DNA of 64,000 nt from Bog-113 sp963752695 (GTDB taxonomy: Bacteria; Acidobacteriota; Terriglobia; Bryobacterales; Bryobacteraceae). The DNA lies in the NCBI GenBank assembly GCA_963752695.1, contig CAVVZB010000002.1, positions 1,488,001 to 1,552,000 on the forward strand, read 5' to 3'. The notes under the pieces are model-generated. The model did no database searches. It had not been told where the DNA came from and saw only the letters and a program-made list of their open reading frames with translations. Shown one piece after another: positions 25,060-32,611 of the stretch. The stretch's first letter is position 1. Each line of letters begins with the position of its first letter. A program made the translations under genes and the position numbers.

Positions 25060-26014
25060 AGGCTTCGAGGCCGTCGAGAATGGCCCGATGGAGCAGCGCG
25101 CACGGGCGATCCGCGTGAGCGTGGATGAGGTCGCGGAGGCGGGTGTTGCCGAAGGACTCCGCATGTGTGTTCCGGGATTCGATGAAGCCATCAGTAAAGA
25201 TGACGAGGCGATCACCGGGTTGCAGGGTGCGTTGTTCCAGTTGAAAGGTGGCGCGTTCATGAATGCCGACTGGGGGCGCGGCGGCGGGAAGCGATTCCAG
25301 AGCGCCATTGAGCGGGACCAGGAAGGGCGCGGAGTGGCCGGCATTGATATAGCGAAGCAAGCCATCGGCCTCGATGATGCCGCAAAACAGGTTGGCGTAG
25401 TTGCGCGCCTGGGTGCGCTCCAGGAAGAAAGTGTTGAGACGGGCGAGCGCAAAGGGGAGCGAATCCGGACGATCGGCCGTGGCGATGAACGCGCCCTGCA
25501 GAAGCGCGGTTAATAGTTGGGAGTTGATGCCCTCGCCGGTTACATCCGCCACGATCACGCCCCAGCTTTCGTCGAAGCGGACGACGTCATAGAAATTGCC
25601 GCAGCCCTGGGGAGATGGCACCGTGTGACCTGCGGCGCGCAGCCATCCGGTTTGCGGCAGGTTATTGGGGAACAAGCTCGGGGTGACGGGGTTGCCGGGG
25701 CCTTCGTAGAGGAGAGAAAACGCCTCGGGAAATCCGAATTCGACGCGATCGCCATCCTGTAGCGGCTTGCGGGAGACGGGCTCGCCGTTAACGAAAACGC
25801 CGTGGCGGCTGTGCAGATCTTCAATGATGTACTCGCCGCCTTCGACGGTGACGCAGGCGTGGTGGCGAGAGGCGCGGGCATCGCGCAGGATCAGGTGATT
25901 GGTGGCGTGGCGTCCGATGCGGAAGGGGAGATCGGTAATTTCCTGGCGGGTGCGGGCGCCATCGGGACCGATGAGGGTGAATGCGGGAGCGTTGGTGATC
26001 GCGAGCGTCGCCAT
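24995..26014 (-). CDS. FHA-domain PP2C (SpoIIE/RsbU-type) phosphatase
   Basis: A 339-residue protein with an FHA phosphothreonine-binding domain at about 25-100 (FRIGRHATNHLILRDARASR, HGVFVNGEPV) and a SpoIIE-type serine phosphatase domain after it. Metal-binding aspartates show in GVIVADVTGEGINSQLLTAL, AGHSAPFLVPLNG, LVIFTDGFIESRN and the final EQDGGLTLVVLE. Such proteins dephosphorylate anti-anti-sigma factors in partner-switching pathways; no such partner is next door. A related but larger FHA-GAF-SpoIIE protein is at 48345. The last 65 coding bases overlap the end of waaA-lpxK on the other strand. Confidence 0.9.
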   Translation of the reverse strand: MATLAITNAPAFTLIGPDGARTRQEITDLPFRIGRHATNHLILRDARASRHHACVTVEGGEYIIEDLHSRHGVFVNGEPVSRKPLQDGDRVEFGFPEAFSLLYEGPGNPVTPSLFPNNLPQTGWLRAAGHTVPSPQGCGNFYDVVRFDESWGVIVADVTGEGINSQLLTALLQGAFIATADRPDSLPFALARLNTFFLERTQARNYANLFCGIIEADGLLRYINAGHSAPFLVPLNGALESLPAAAPPVGIHERATFQLEQRTLQPGDRLVIFTDGFIESRNTHAESFGNTRLRDLIHAHADRPCALLHRAILDGLEAFTEATEQDGGLTLVVLEYRPD

Positions 26015-26113
26015 AAGTTGATGTTACTTGCGGGCCGTGGGTGCGCGGGCAGGGAGACACGAATGGCGCGGGCGGTGGCGATGCAGTCGAGTTGGAGGCG
26101 GATTTCATCCAAA

Positions 26114-26740
26114 TTAAGCGGCTTCGGTAGCCAGTCTTTCGACCACGGGTTGCTTCAGTTCATGGAGAAGTTGCAAGCTGCGGCAATTCTGCAAATCGAA
26201 CCCAGTTGGGGTGCCGATGCGGTCGCGAACGGGGTCGAAGCGGGACTTGGTTCGTTCTTCAAAGATGGCGATGATCTTGGCGCGATTCATGGCCAGGCGG
26301 GCTGCCTTGATGCGGTCGAACTCACGAGTGGCCTCGCGCAGATCGCGGCGGAAGCGGGCGGCGTAACGGGCCATGCGCTCGAGAATCATGGGTCCTTTGA
26401 AATCCTGAAGAATGGGGTAGCCGTGCTCGTCGCCGGCGGGCAACATGCGGCGGAGGATACGGCCTTCGATGGAGCGATAACAATTCAGCTGCCAGGTGGC
26501 GTCCTGGATGGTCTTGACGAGTTCCTCTTCGAGGAGCGTGACCGGCTCCATTTCCTGAATGAGACGCTCGCCGATTTGGATATAGGCGAGCGCTTCCTGG
26601 TCGGAGAGAAACTCGATGCGGCCGGAAAGCCCGTGGCTAAGGGCGTTGCGGCTGGAGATTTTCTTGCCTTCGCCGGTGCGCGGGCCCGTGGATTTGGCGG
26701 CGTTGGCGCGATTGGATTGGATCTGTGCGTCGGAGGTCAT
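26114..26740 (-). CDS. hypothetical protein with N-terminal KSTGPRTGEGK motif
   Basis: A 208-residue protein. Its head reads SNRANAAKSTGPRTGEGKKI then SSRNALSHGL, a motif that I have seen as a hallmark of a large, multicopy, uncharacterised family in acidobacteria and planctomycetes. The rest is helical and charged (EELVKTIQDATWQLNCYRSI, RIKAARLAMNRAKIIAIFEE) and may form a coiled coil. The ATG at 26740 has an excellent AAAGGAA ribosome site 3-6 bases ahead and is preferred over an in-frame codon at 26833. It lies just left of the IS3 element. The role is unknown; multicopy nature in related genomes suggests a mobile or surface-linked role, but that is a guess. Confidence 0.72.
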   Translation of the reverse strand: MTSDAQIQSNRANAAKSTGPRTGEGKKISSRNALSHGLSGRIEFLSDQEALAYIQIGERLIQEMEPVTLLEEELVKTIQDATWQLNCYRSIEGRILRRMLPAGDEHGYPILQDFKGPMILERMARYAARFRRDLREATREFDRIKAARLAMNRAKIIAIFEERTKSRFDPVRDRIGTPTGFDLQNCRSLQLLHELKQPVVERLATEAA

Positions 26741-26873
26741 GATTTCCTTTGGGTTGTTGGGGAATTCCGGCGCAAGTGACGGCGGGGACAACGACTTACG
26801 TGTAGCACTGAGATGGGGGAAGAAGGGGTGCATTGGCTGTAAGTTGTTGAAGGGGATAGGTGAGGAAGTGGAG

Positions 26874-26905
26874 TGAACCCCAAAAGTGAGACAGCGAGTT
26901 AAGGG
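26874..26905. repeat. IS3 element left inverted repeat (IRL)
   Basis: Reads TGAACCCC then AAAAG then TGAGACAGCGAGTTAAGGG. It is the inverse of 28359-28390 apart from four mismatches at positions 9, 10, 11 and 13. Terminal TG agrees with IS3-family ends. Confidence 0.9.
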
Positions 26906-26931
26906 AACAAATACATTGAATGGAGTGAGGA

Positions 26932-27315
26932 ATGGATTTGCCCCGAGCTGTCTACAGCCGCGATCTGAAGATCACGGCGATGCGCGCACTGGACGCAGGT
27001 TCAACCGCCGGTGAAATAGCGCGGAAGTATCAACTGAGTCCCAAGCTGCTGGAGCGTTGGCGTGGCGACTGGCGTGCCAAAGGGGAGTCGGCTTTTCCTG
27101 GAATCGGCCGTAGTGCGATCAGCGGTTCCGCTGCTCTCGATGATGGGCGCCGGGTGGCCGAGCTGGAGCGCAAGATCGGCCAGCTCATCATGGAGAACGA
27201 CTTTTTAAAAAAGGCCTTGCAGCATTTCAAGGATCATCACCCGCCAGCCGTCGTCAGTGGCGGGGATGTCTGTTTGAAGAAGTCCAGCAGCAAGCCTCGA
27301 AAGGGAAAGCCGTGA
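26932..27315 (+). CDS. IS3-family transposase OrfA
   Basis: A 127-residue protein with the HTH_28-type helix-turn-helix of IS3 OrfA: LKITAMRALDAGSTAGEIAR, then KYQLSPKLLERWRGDW. A leucine-zipper-like helix follows (GRRVAELERKIGQLIMENDF, LKKALQ), used to form transposase oligomers. OrfA alone usually acts as a repressor or binds the terminal repeats. The frame contains AAAAAAG at 27207-27213 in the register A AAA AAG, where the ribosome can slip by -1 into the OrfB frame. Its TGA overlaps the GTG of OrfB. Confidence 0.93.
   Translation: MDLPRAVYSRDLKITAMRALDAGSTAGEIARKYQLSPKLLERWRGDWRAKGESAFPGIGRSAISGSAALDDGRRVAELERKIGQLIMENDFLKKALQHFKDHHPPAVVSGGDVCLKKSSSKPRKGKP
27207..27213 (+). promoter_or_regulatory. 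A6G programmed -1 ribosomal frameshift site
   Basis: AAAAAAG is in the correct register (TTA AAA AAG in the OrfA frame). After a -1 slip the frame is open from here through 27311 without stop and runs into OrfB, which would give the OrfAB transposase. This agrees with known IS3-family expression; frameshifting itself cannot be shown from sequence. Confidence 0.8.
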
Positions 27316-28118
27316 ACGCTCTTTGTCAGATGACCGGCCTGAGCAGAGCTGGTTTTTATCGCTGGCGTGTGCCTCGACGGACCGAGCCGGTGGAGATGGA
27401 ACTGCGTGACCAGATGCAGAAAGTGGCTTTGGAATGGCCCAGTTACGGCTATCGAAGAATCGCCCTTGAGCTTCGTCGTCGAGGTTTCGCAGTGAATCAT
27501 AAGCGCGTGCTACGGATGATGGGCGAAGACAATCTGCTATGTGTACGTCGACGCGCTTTCACGGTTACGACAGACTCGCGCCACCATCTTCCGATATATC
27601 CGAACCTGGCGCGAGCGATGCAGCCCACGGAGATCAATCAATTGTGGGTTGCCGACCTCACCTATATTCGATTGCGCCACGAGTTCATCTATCTTGCTGT
27701 GGTGCTGGATGCGTTCTCGCGACGGGTAATCGGCTGGTCATTGGGACGATCGTTGGAAGCCGGACTGGCGGTCGCGGCCTTGCGGATGGCACTGGTTGAG
27801 CGGCAACCTTCGCCCGGCTTGGTGCACCACTCCGATCGCGGGGTGCAATATGCCGCGCGGGACTACACCGAGATTTTGAAGCAGCGCGGCGTCACGATCA
27901 GTATGAGTCGCAAGGGAAATCCCTACGACAATGCGGCCTGCGAGTCATTCATGAAGACCCTGAAAAGTGAAGAGGTTTACCGGAACGAATACGCTGACTT
28001 TCACGATGCGCGGTCCAGCCTCGGTGAATTTCTGGAGCTCGTCTACAACCAAAAGCGCCTACATTCGGCGTTGGGATATGTTCCACCAGCCGAATTCGAA
28101 AGAGGCGCGAACGGATGA
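27312..28118 (+). CDS. IS3-family transposase OrfB (DDE integrase)
   Basis: A 268-residue integrase-type protein. HTH_21 part: LCQMTGLSRAGFYRWRVPRR, then YGYRRIALELRRRGFAVNHK. The catalytic DDE triad is in LWVADLTYIRL, VHHSDRGVQYAARDYT and AACESFMKTLKSEEV; HSALGYVPPAEFE is the family end. The separate start is a GTG that overlaps the OrfA stop, but the active transposase is normally the OrfAB fusion made by frameshifting. The gene looks intact, so the element may still move. Confidence 0.95.
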   Translation: MNALCQMTGLSRAGFYRWRVPRRTEPVEMELRDQMQKVALEWPSYGYRRIALELRRRGFAVNHKRVLRMMGEDNLLCVRRRAFTVTTDSRHHLPIYPNLARAMQPTEINQLWVADLTYIRLRHEFIYLAVVLDAFSRRVIGWSLGRSLEAGLAVAALRMALVERQPSPGLVHHSDRGVQYAARDYTEILKQRGVTISMSRKGNPYDNAACESFMKTLKSEEVYRNEYADFHDARSSLGEFLELVYNQKRLHSALGYVPPAEFERGANG

Positions 28119-28358
28119 ACGGAAGTTTCTTTAAAACCGGACATAACGGGGGCTTCGCCCCTGCGACCCCAGGATTTAACGCAGTTGGGCCGGAATGGAT
28201 GGTGAGGCTCGGAGCGGCTGACGCCGCCCCGTCCATTCCAGCTGCTGAGTCGACGCTCGAGTCGCATCCCTGCGTTGCTCTATCCTCCGCTCAGGTGATT
28301 CCAGAGTGGACAACATCAACCCTGCCGTGCAATGATTTTTCAGCGAACGGCAACTACC
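28119..28358. other. non-coding right part of the IS3 element with palindromes
   Basis: These 240 bases after OrfB have no believable gene. A hairpin GGGGC-TTC-GCCCC lies at 28149-28161. A second structure pairs GGAATGGA (28192-28199) with TCCATTCC (28232-28239) and encloses GCGGC-TGAC-GCCGC. These may end transcription or shield the element from outside transcription; this is inference. Confidence 0.4.
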
Positions 28359-28390
28359 CCCTTAACTCGCTGTCTCAATCCAGGGGTTCA
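28359..28390. repeat. IS3 element right inverted repeat (IRR)
   Basis: Reads CCCTTAACTCGCTGTCTCA, then five variable bases, then GGGGTTCA: the inverse of the left repeat with 28 of 32 matches. Confidence 0.9.
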
Positions 28391-28630
28391 CTTCAAAGTG
28401 GTGATCGGGGGTGGGGAGGAGAACGATCAGACGCGAGGCCGCGGAACTCCGATAGCGATTTCCTGTCAATCCATGTTTGCTGACGATTCGGAAGTCACCG
28501 GACAGAAGTGCGTTTGACGGAACTCTATCCGAACAGGGAAGATCTTTTCCCCAACTACCCTGAGTTAGCGCCAGAGGCGTTTCCTGGGAAGCACCGCCCG
28601 TGATATGTTGCATTCGTACCGGGAGGGTGA
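28391..28630. other. intergenic region upstream of the PNGase A-type gene
   Basis: No gene is supported here. A near palindrome GGGAAGATCTTTTCCC is at 28536-28551, and a TTGACG at 28514-28519 could be a -35 box, but no matching -10 is seen. Immediately before the next gene is a strong GGGAGGG ribosome site (28620-28626). Confidence 0.35.
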
Positions 28631-30310
28631 GTGACTAGAAACTGGAAGCGCTTAAGCGGATGTATTCTGTTGACGATCGGATGGAGTACGGCGGTGTATG
28701 CGACCGGAAAGGAAGGGCCGCGGGCGGTGGCAAGCTCACGGACCTTGGCGGGGAATGCCTCGTTGTCCGGGGCGCGCGCGTCGAGCGATGCGGGAGTTAG
28801 CGCGCCGGCGGGAGTTGCTCCGTGTGTGGTGAACCTGTTCGCCAACTACGTTTTTCGGGACTACAGCGCACAATATTTCAACTACACCCCGACTTGCCAG
28901 GGGCCCTGGTCGAAGGTGGTGTTTAAGGGCAACTTCAATGTCTCCGCCGGTGTTCAGTTCGACCGTACCGCGAACATCCAGCTCGGTTTCGTGAACCTGT
29001 ATTTCGGCACAACCGAAGAGCCGTCGCCGACTAGCGCGCCGTCGTGGAGCGTGCAGCGCGATCTCACCGATTACTCGTCATTGTTCACCACGGCGCAATC
29101 GGGCGAAGTCGATATCTACAACATTGTGAGCCCGCCCTACACAGGCATCATTTATGGAAACGCATGGCTCGAGTTCTATCCGGTCGCGAATGGCGCGACG
29201 CCTCCAGTGACAGCGGATGTTGTATATCCGTTGCCCAACGGACCGGGGGCCCCGTATCATCTCGGTAGCGGAACCGATCAGCTCAGCGCGACGTTCACGC
29301 TGCCGACTAACATCGAGCAAGCGTATCTCGACGTGGTTTCGCAAGGCCAGCAGGGCGACGAGTTCTGGTATACGTGCGTGCCCAACGATGTCGCGGGCGA
29401 GCTATTCAGCTGCGGCAACACGGCGTTTCGGGAAACGGAGATCTCGATCGATGGGCAACCGGCGGGAGTTGCGCCTGTTTTCCCATGGATCTTTACGGGC
29501 GGAATCGATCCGTATCTTTGGATTCCGATTACGGGCGTGCAGACACTCAACTTCGTGCCGTATCGGGTCAACTTGACGCCGTTCGCGGGAATGTTAAACG
29601 ATGGCCAGCCGCATACGATTGCGCTCAGTGTGTTCAACGCCAACAATTACTTTCAATCGGTGGCGTCGCTCCTGGTGTATCTGGATCACGGGTCGACCCA
29701 CGTGACAGGGATGGTGACAGGCAATACTCTCGCTGCGCCGAATCCGCTGGTGCAAGAGAATCTCAGCGTGGATGGGAGCGGCAATATTACAGGGACGGTG
29801 GATGTGAAGTCGTCACATCAGTTCACCATCTCGGGGTTCGTCAATACGTCACACGGGACGGTGAACACGTCGATCACCGAGACGGAAACGTTCAACAACC
29901 TGCAGAATTTCGATATCACGAGCAGTGTGTATCAGCAGGAGATTACGCAAGCCACTACGGTGAACGCGCAGACCACGACGATCAGCAATTCCGGCACCAG
30001 CGTGGTGACCAATCAATTCAATTTCCCGTTGATTGTGAACATCGCGCAGACGCCGAATGCGCAGGGCTTGCAGCAGGTGACGAGCATCTCGCAGACGTAC
30101 GCGAACAAGAACCCGGCGGGATCGCTGGTGCAGACGGTAAAGACCACCGACACGCTGCAATTCGATTCCGGATTCAATCTGCTTGGCAACAGCAACCAGT
30201 CGAGTTCGAACGAAACGACGACGGTATCGGGCGGGAAGTGTACGAGCGTGTTAGTGACGGCGGCGAACAATGTCGGGACGGGCAAGCAGGCTGGAGGCGG
30301 CTGTCAATAG
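28631..30310 (+). CDS. secreted peptide-N-glycosidase A (PNGase A)-type amidase
   Basis: A 559-residue exported protein. Signal peptide: KRLSGCILLTIGWSTAVYA. The block from about residue 65 to 370 matches the PNGase A family (peptide-N4-asparagine amidase A): LFANYVFRDYSAQYFNYTP, FRETEISIDGQPAGV, PVFPWIFTGGIDPYLWIPIT, NLTPFAGMLNDGQPHTIALS and SVASLLVYLDHG. Such enzymes release N-glycans, including core alpha-1,3-fucosylated plant glycans, from glycoproteins. After about residue 375 the protein is Thr, Ser, Asn and Gln rich and beta-like (TITETETFNN-type strands), as in the C-terminal part of the family. GTG start with GGGAGGG 4 bases ahead. It may work with the glycosylasparaginase at 14950. 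Confidence 0.85.
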   Translation: MTRNWKRLSGCILLTIGWSTAVYATGKEGPRAVASSRTLAGNASLSGARASSDAGVSAPAGVAPCVVNLFANYVFRDYSAQYFNYTPTCQGPWSKVVFKGNFNVSAGVQFDRTANIQLGFVNLYFGTTEEPSPTSAPSWSVQRDLTDYSSLFTTAQSGEVDIYNIVSPPYTGIIYGNAWLEFYPVANGATPPVTADVVYPLPNGPGAPYHLGSGTDQLSATFTLPTNIEQAYLDVVSQGQQGDEFWYTCVPNDVAGELFSCGNTAFRETEISIDGQPAGVAPVFPWIFTGGIDPYLWIPITGVQTLNFVPYRVNLTPFAGMLNDGQPHTIALSVFNANNYFQSVASLLVYLDHGSTHVTGMVTGNTLAAPNPLVQENLSVDGSGNITGTVDVKSSHQFTISGFVNTSHGTVNTSITETETFNNLQNFDITSSVYQQEITQATTVNAQTTTISNSGTSVVTNQFNFPLIVNIAQTPNAQGLQQVTSISQTYANKNPAGSLVQTVKTTDTLQFDSGFNLLGNSNQSSSNETTTVSGGKCTSVLVTAANNVGTGKQAGGGCQ

Positions 30311-30322
30311 GATCTGAAGGCG

Positions 30323-30363
30323 CGTACTGTTCCACGCTATCTTGATAGCAATGGAACAGTACG
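30323..30363. promoter_or_regulatory. 41-nt near-perfect palindrome over the start of the asparagine-synthetase-like gene
   Basis: CGTACTGTTCCA (30323-30334) is the exact inverse of TGGAACAGTACG (30352-30363), and inside these arms GCTATC (30336-30341) is inverse to GATAGC (30344-30349). Only C35 against AA50-51 breaks the pairing. The ATG at 30351-30353 lies within the right arm and no Shine-Dalgarno sequence precedes it. There is no T tract, so this is not a normal intrinsic terminator. It could be an operator for a dimeric regulator or an RNA hairpin that hides the start codon. Confidence 0.6.
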
Positions 30364-31667
30364 TGGAGCGCGTGGTCGATTTGACCGACCCGGACGCGAA
30401 TCAGATTTACAACTTGTCTCTGGAGGAGGCGCGGTCCTTGATCGTGCGACAGCCAGAGTCGGCACGTGAGATTCAGGGTTCGTTTGCCATTGTGGCGCGT
30501 GAGGGCAAGAGCGTCAAGATGGCGCGATCCCTGGACCGTCCTCTGCGTTATTTTCTAGCCAAGCGGGCGGCTGGACCGGTGTTGGTGGTGGCGCATCGCA
30601 TCGATACGATCTACGAGTGGTTGAAGGCGGAAGGTCTTGGCGCACAATTCCACCCGAGTTATACGCGCATGGCACCGGCCCATCACGTGGTGCATCTAGA
30701 GCTGATCGGGTGTCCGGACCCCGATCCGGTATACACGCGCTTTTTCGCGCCGGAAGCGGCAACACAGCCCATGGATCTGGACCAGATCGGCCAAGCTTAC
30801 GTTGGTGCACTTGCCGATGAACTAGCACAGTGGCTGACTCATATTCCCGCGCACGAACCGATCGGCGTTTGTTTTTCGGGAGGCATCGATAGCGGCTGCG
30901 TGTTCCTCACCCTCTATCACACGATGCGCAGGTTGGGAATGAATCCGGCGAGGCTGAAAGCATTTGTGCTCGATTTGGGTGATGGACCTGATGGGCAGCA
31001 GGCACGGGCGTTTCTGGATGAGTTGGGGCTCGGCATGTTTTTGGAGCCAATCCACGCGGATGGGGCGGCGCTGAAAATCGAAGACACGATCCGCACGGTG
31101 GAGGATTACAAGCCGCTCGATTTGGAATCGGCCACGATGGCGCTGGCGCTGTGCAAGGGCATTCGCGAACGGTATCCGGACTGGCGATATCTGGTGGACG
31201 GCGACGGCGGGGATGAGAACTTGAAGGACTATCCGATTGAGGAGAATCCGGAGTTGACGATTCGTAGCGTGATCAACAACCAGATGCTCTATCAGGAAGG
31301 ATGGGGCGTCGGCAAGATCAAGCATTCGCTCACTTATAGCGGAGGGTTGAGCCGGTCGTACACGCGAACGTATGCACCCGCGCACCGGTATGGATTTCAG
31401 GGGTTCAGTCCATTCACGCGGCCGTCGGTGATCGCGGTGGCGGAAGGCATTCCGTTCATCGCGCTGACCGGGTATGACGTGCCGCGGCTGTATGCACTGA
31501 AAGGCGAGATTGTGTCGCGAGGGGTGGAAGCGGTGACGGGATTCCGCATGCCGGTGTTTGAGAAGCGCCGTTTCCAGCATGGTGCGCTGCCCGTGGATCG
31601 GTTGCGGCGGCAGCTGCCGTTTGAGGAAGCGCAATACCGTAAGCAGTTCCTGTCACTTTATCAGTGA
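30351..31667 (+). CDS. asparagine-synthetase-like ligase lacking the glutaminase cysteine
   Basis: A 438-residue protein of the asparagine synthetase superfamily. The PP-loop ATP site is GVCFSGGIDSGCVFLTLYHT near residue 173, and the second signature is LVDGDGGDENLKDYP near 282. The N-terminal 130 residues look like a worn class II glutaminase domain (IQGSFAIVAREGK, then MARSLDRPLRYFL), but there is no Cys after the start Met, so glutamine hydrolysis is unlikely. Related enzymes (beta-lactam and carbapenam synthetases, lasso-peptide cyclases) adenylate a carboxylate and join it to an amine in the same or another molecule. It is the first gene of an overlapping operon with a radical SAM enzyme and a flavoprotein. 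Start uncertain: TTG 30342, ATG 30351 or GTG 30363. Confidence 0.85.
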   Translation: MEQYVERVVDLTDPDANQIYNLSLEEARSLIVRQPESAREIQGSFAIVAREGKSVKMARSLDRPLRYFLAKRAAGPVLVVAHRIDTIYEWLKAEGLGAQFHPSYTRMAPAHHVVHLELIGCPDPDPVYTRFFAPEAATQPMDLDQIGQAYVGALADELAQWLTHIPAHEPIGVCFSGGIDSGCVFLTLYHTMRRLGMNPARLKAFVLDLGDGPDGQQARAFLDELGLGMFLEPIHADGAALKIEDTIRTVEDYKPLDLESATMALALCKGIRERYPDWRYLVDGDGGDENLKDYPIEENPELTIRSVINNQMLYQEGWGVGKIKHSLTYSGGLSRSYTRTYAPAHRYGFQGFSPFTRPSVIAVAEGIPFIALTGYDVPRLYALKGEIVSRGVEAVTGFRMPVFEKRRFQHGALPVDRLRRQLPFEEAQYRKQFLSLYQ

Positions 31668-32611
31668 GCCTCGTGTATCCGAGCCAAGCGGCGGAGCGGG
31701 ACCGCTGGGTGGTGGAACAACGTCCGGCGCGCGCGGGCTTGAACCCGCGGCAGCCATACGCGTATCTGACGGAAGAAGAATGCGATAAAAGCGGCTCGGT
31801 GTCGCAAGTGGCGACTATTTTTCTAACCAATCGGGAATGCCCCTGGCGTTGTGTCATGTGTGATTTGTGGCGCAATACGCTGGAGAAGCCGGTAGGGGCG
31901 GGCGATATTCCGGCGCAGATCGACTACGCGCTGGAGCGGCTCGGCGGCAACGCGACGCACATCAAGCTGTATAACAGCGGCAGCTTCTTCGACGCGGGTG
32001 CGATACCGGTCGCAGACTATGGAGCAATCGCGACGCGTTTGCATGGCTTTGAGCGGGTGATTGTGGAAAGCCATCCGGCGTTGGTTGGGGAACGGGCCCT
32101 ACAGTTTCAGGAGCTGCTGCGGGGCGATCTGGAAGTGGCGATGGGCTTGGAGACGGTGCACCCCGAAATCCTGCCGCGGTTGAACAAGAAAATGAGCTTG
32201 GTCCAGTTCGCCGAGGCATCGAATTTCCTGGGGCGGCATGGGATGGATCTTCGGGTGTTTGTGCTCGTAAAGCCGCCGTTCTTAGCGGAAGAAGAAGCTG
32301 CGGAGTGGGCGAAGCGATCGGTGGATTTTGCGTTCGACTGTGGGGCAACCGCGGTCAGTTTGATTCCGACACGGAGTGGCAACGGAGCGATGGAGGCGAT
32401 TGAGTTCGTGCCGCCGCGATTGGGAACGGTCGAGGCCGCGTTCGATGATGCCATGGCGTCGAAACGGGGGCGCGTCTTACTGGATTTGTGGGACGTGCAA
32501 CCAAGCGATAGTTGCGCGGCGTGTTTTGAAGCACGCGTGGCGCGGATGCGGCTGATGAATTTGCGGCAGACAGTTTTGCCGGCGGTCCTGTGCGAGGCAT
32601 GCGGATGTTGA
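31664..32611 (+). CDS. radical SAM enzyme, TIGR01210/RaSEA-like
   Basis: A 315-residue radical SAM protein. The cluster motif CPWRCVMC (Cys59, 63, 66; CxxxCxxC) is followed by HIKLYNSGSFFDAG, VIVESHPALVGERAL, LEVAMGLETVHPEILPRL and VFVLVKPPFLAEEEAAEWA, a run of blocks that I associate with the TIGR01210 group, which includes the archaeosine enzyme RaSEA. The reaction of bacterial members is unknown. The C-terminus has CAAC (284-287) and CEACGC (310-315), which may bind zinc or a second cluster. GTG start overlaps the upstream stop (GTGA). Neighbours on both sides overlap it, so the three proteins likely act in one pathway. Confidence 0.85.
   Translation: MSLVYPSQAAERDRWVVEQRPARAGLNPRQPYAYLTEEECDKSGSVSQVATIFLTNRECPWRCVMCDLWRNTLEKPVGAGDIPAQIDYALERLGGNATHIKLYNSGSFFDAGAIPVADYGAIATRLHGFERVIVESHPALVGERALQFQELLRGDLEVAMGLETVHPEILPRLNKKMSLVQFAEASNFLGRHGMDLRVFVLVKPPFLAEEEAAEWAKRSVDFAFDCGATAVSLIPTRSGNGAMEAIEFVPPRLGTVEAAFDDAMASKRGRVLLDLWDVQPSDSCAACFEARVARMRLMNLRQTVLPAVLCEACGC

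Larger units (their letters stand above)
26874..28390. mobile_element. IS3-family insertion sequence, about 1517 bp, complete
   Basis: The element is bounded by 32-base imperfect inverted repeats starting TGAACCCC and ending in the shared block TGAGACAGCGAGTTAAGGG; 28 of 32 positions agree. It contains the typical OrfA (26932-27315) and OrfB (27312-28118) with an A6G slippery site. Two more bases (AG) also match outside each end. No direct target-site duplication is visible next to the ends: left flank GGAG, right flank CTTC, so the copy may be old or rearranged. About 240 bases between OrfB and the right repeat do not code and contain two short palindromes. Confidence 0.9.

Noticed and set aside
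25891..26112. 73-codon minus-strand frame after the KSTGPRTGEGK gene, overlapping the FHA gene start
   Set aside because: It starts at TTG, runs mostly inside the FHA gene in another frame and shows no conserved pattern; it could be a short peptide but I cannot support it.
28149..28161. Hairpin GGGGC-TTC-GCCCC as a terminator
   Set aside because: There is no run of T after it; kept only as part of the non-coding IS end.
26864..28400. Target-site duplication of the IS3 element
   Set aside because: Flanking bases on the left (GGAG) and right (CTTC) do not repeat, also when two extra bases are counted to each end.
29374..30345. Long plus-strand reading frame of 323 codons inside the PNGase A-type gene
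   Set aside because: It is in another frame of a gene with clear family motifs, has a Gln/Arg-rich composition typical of shadows and no domain.
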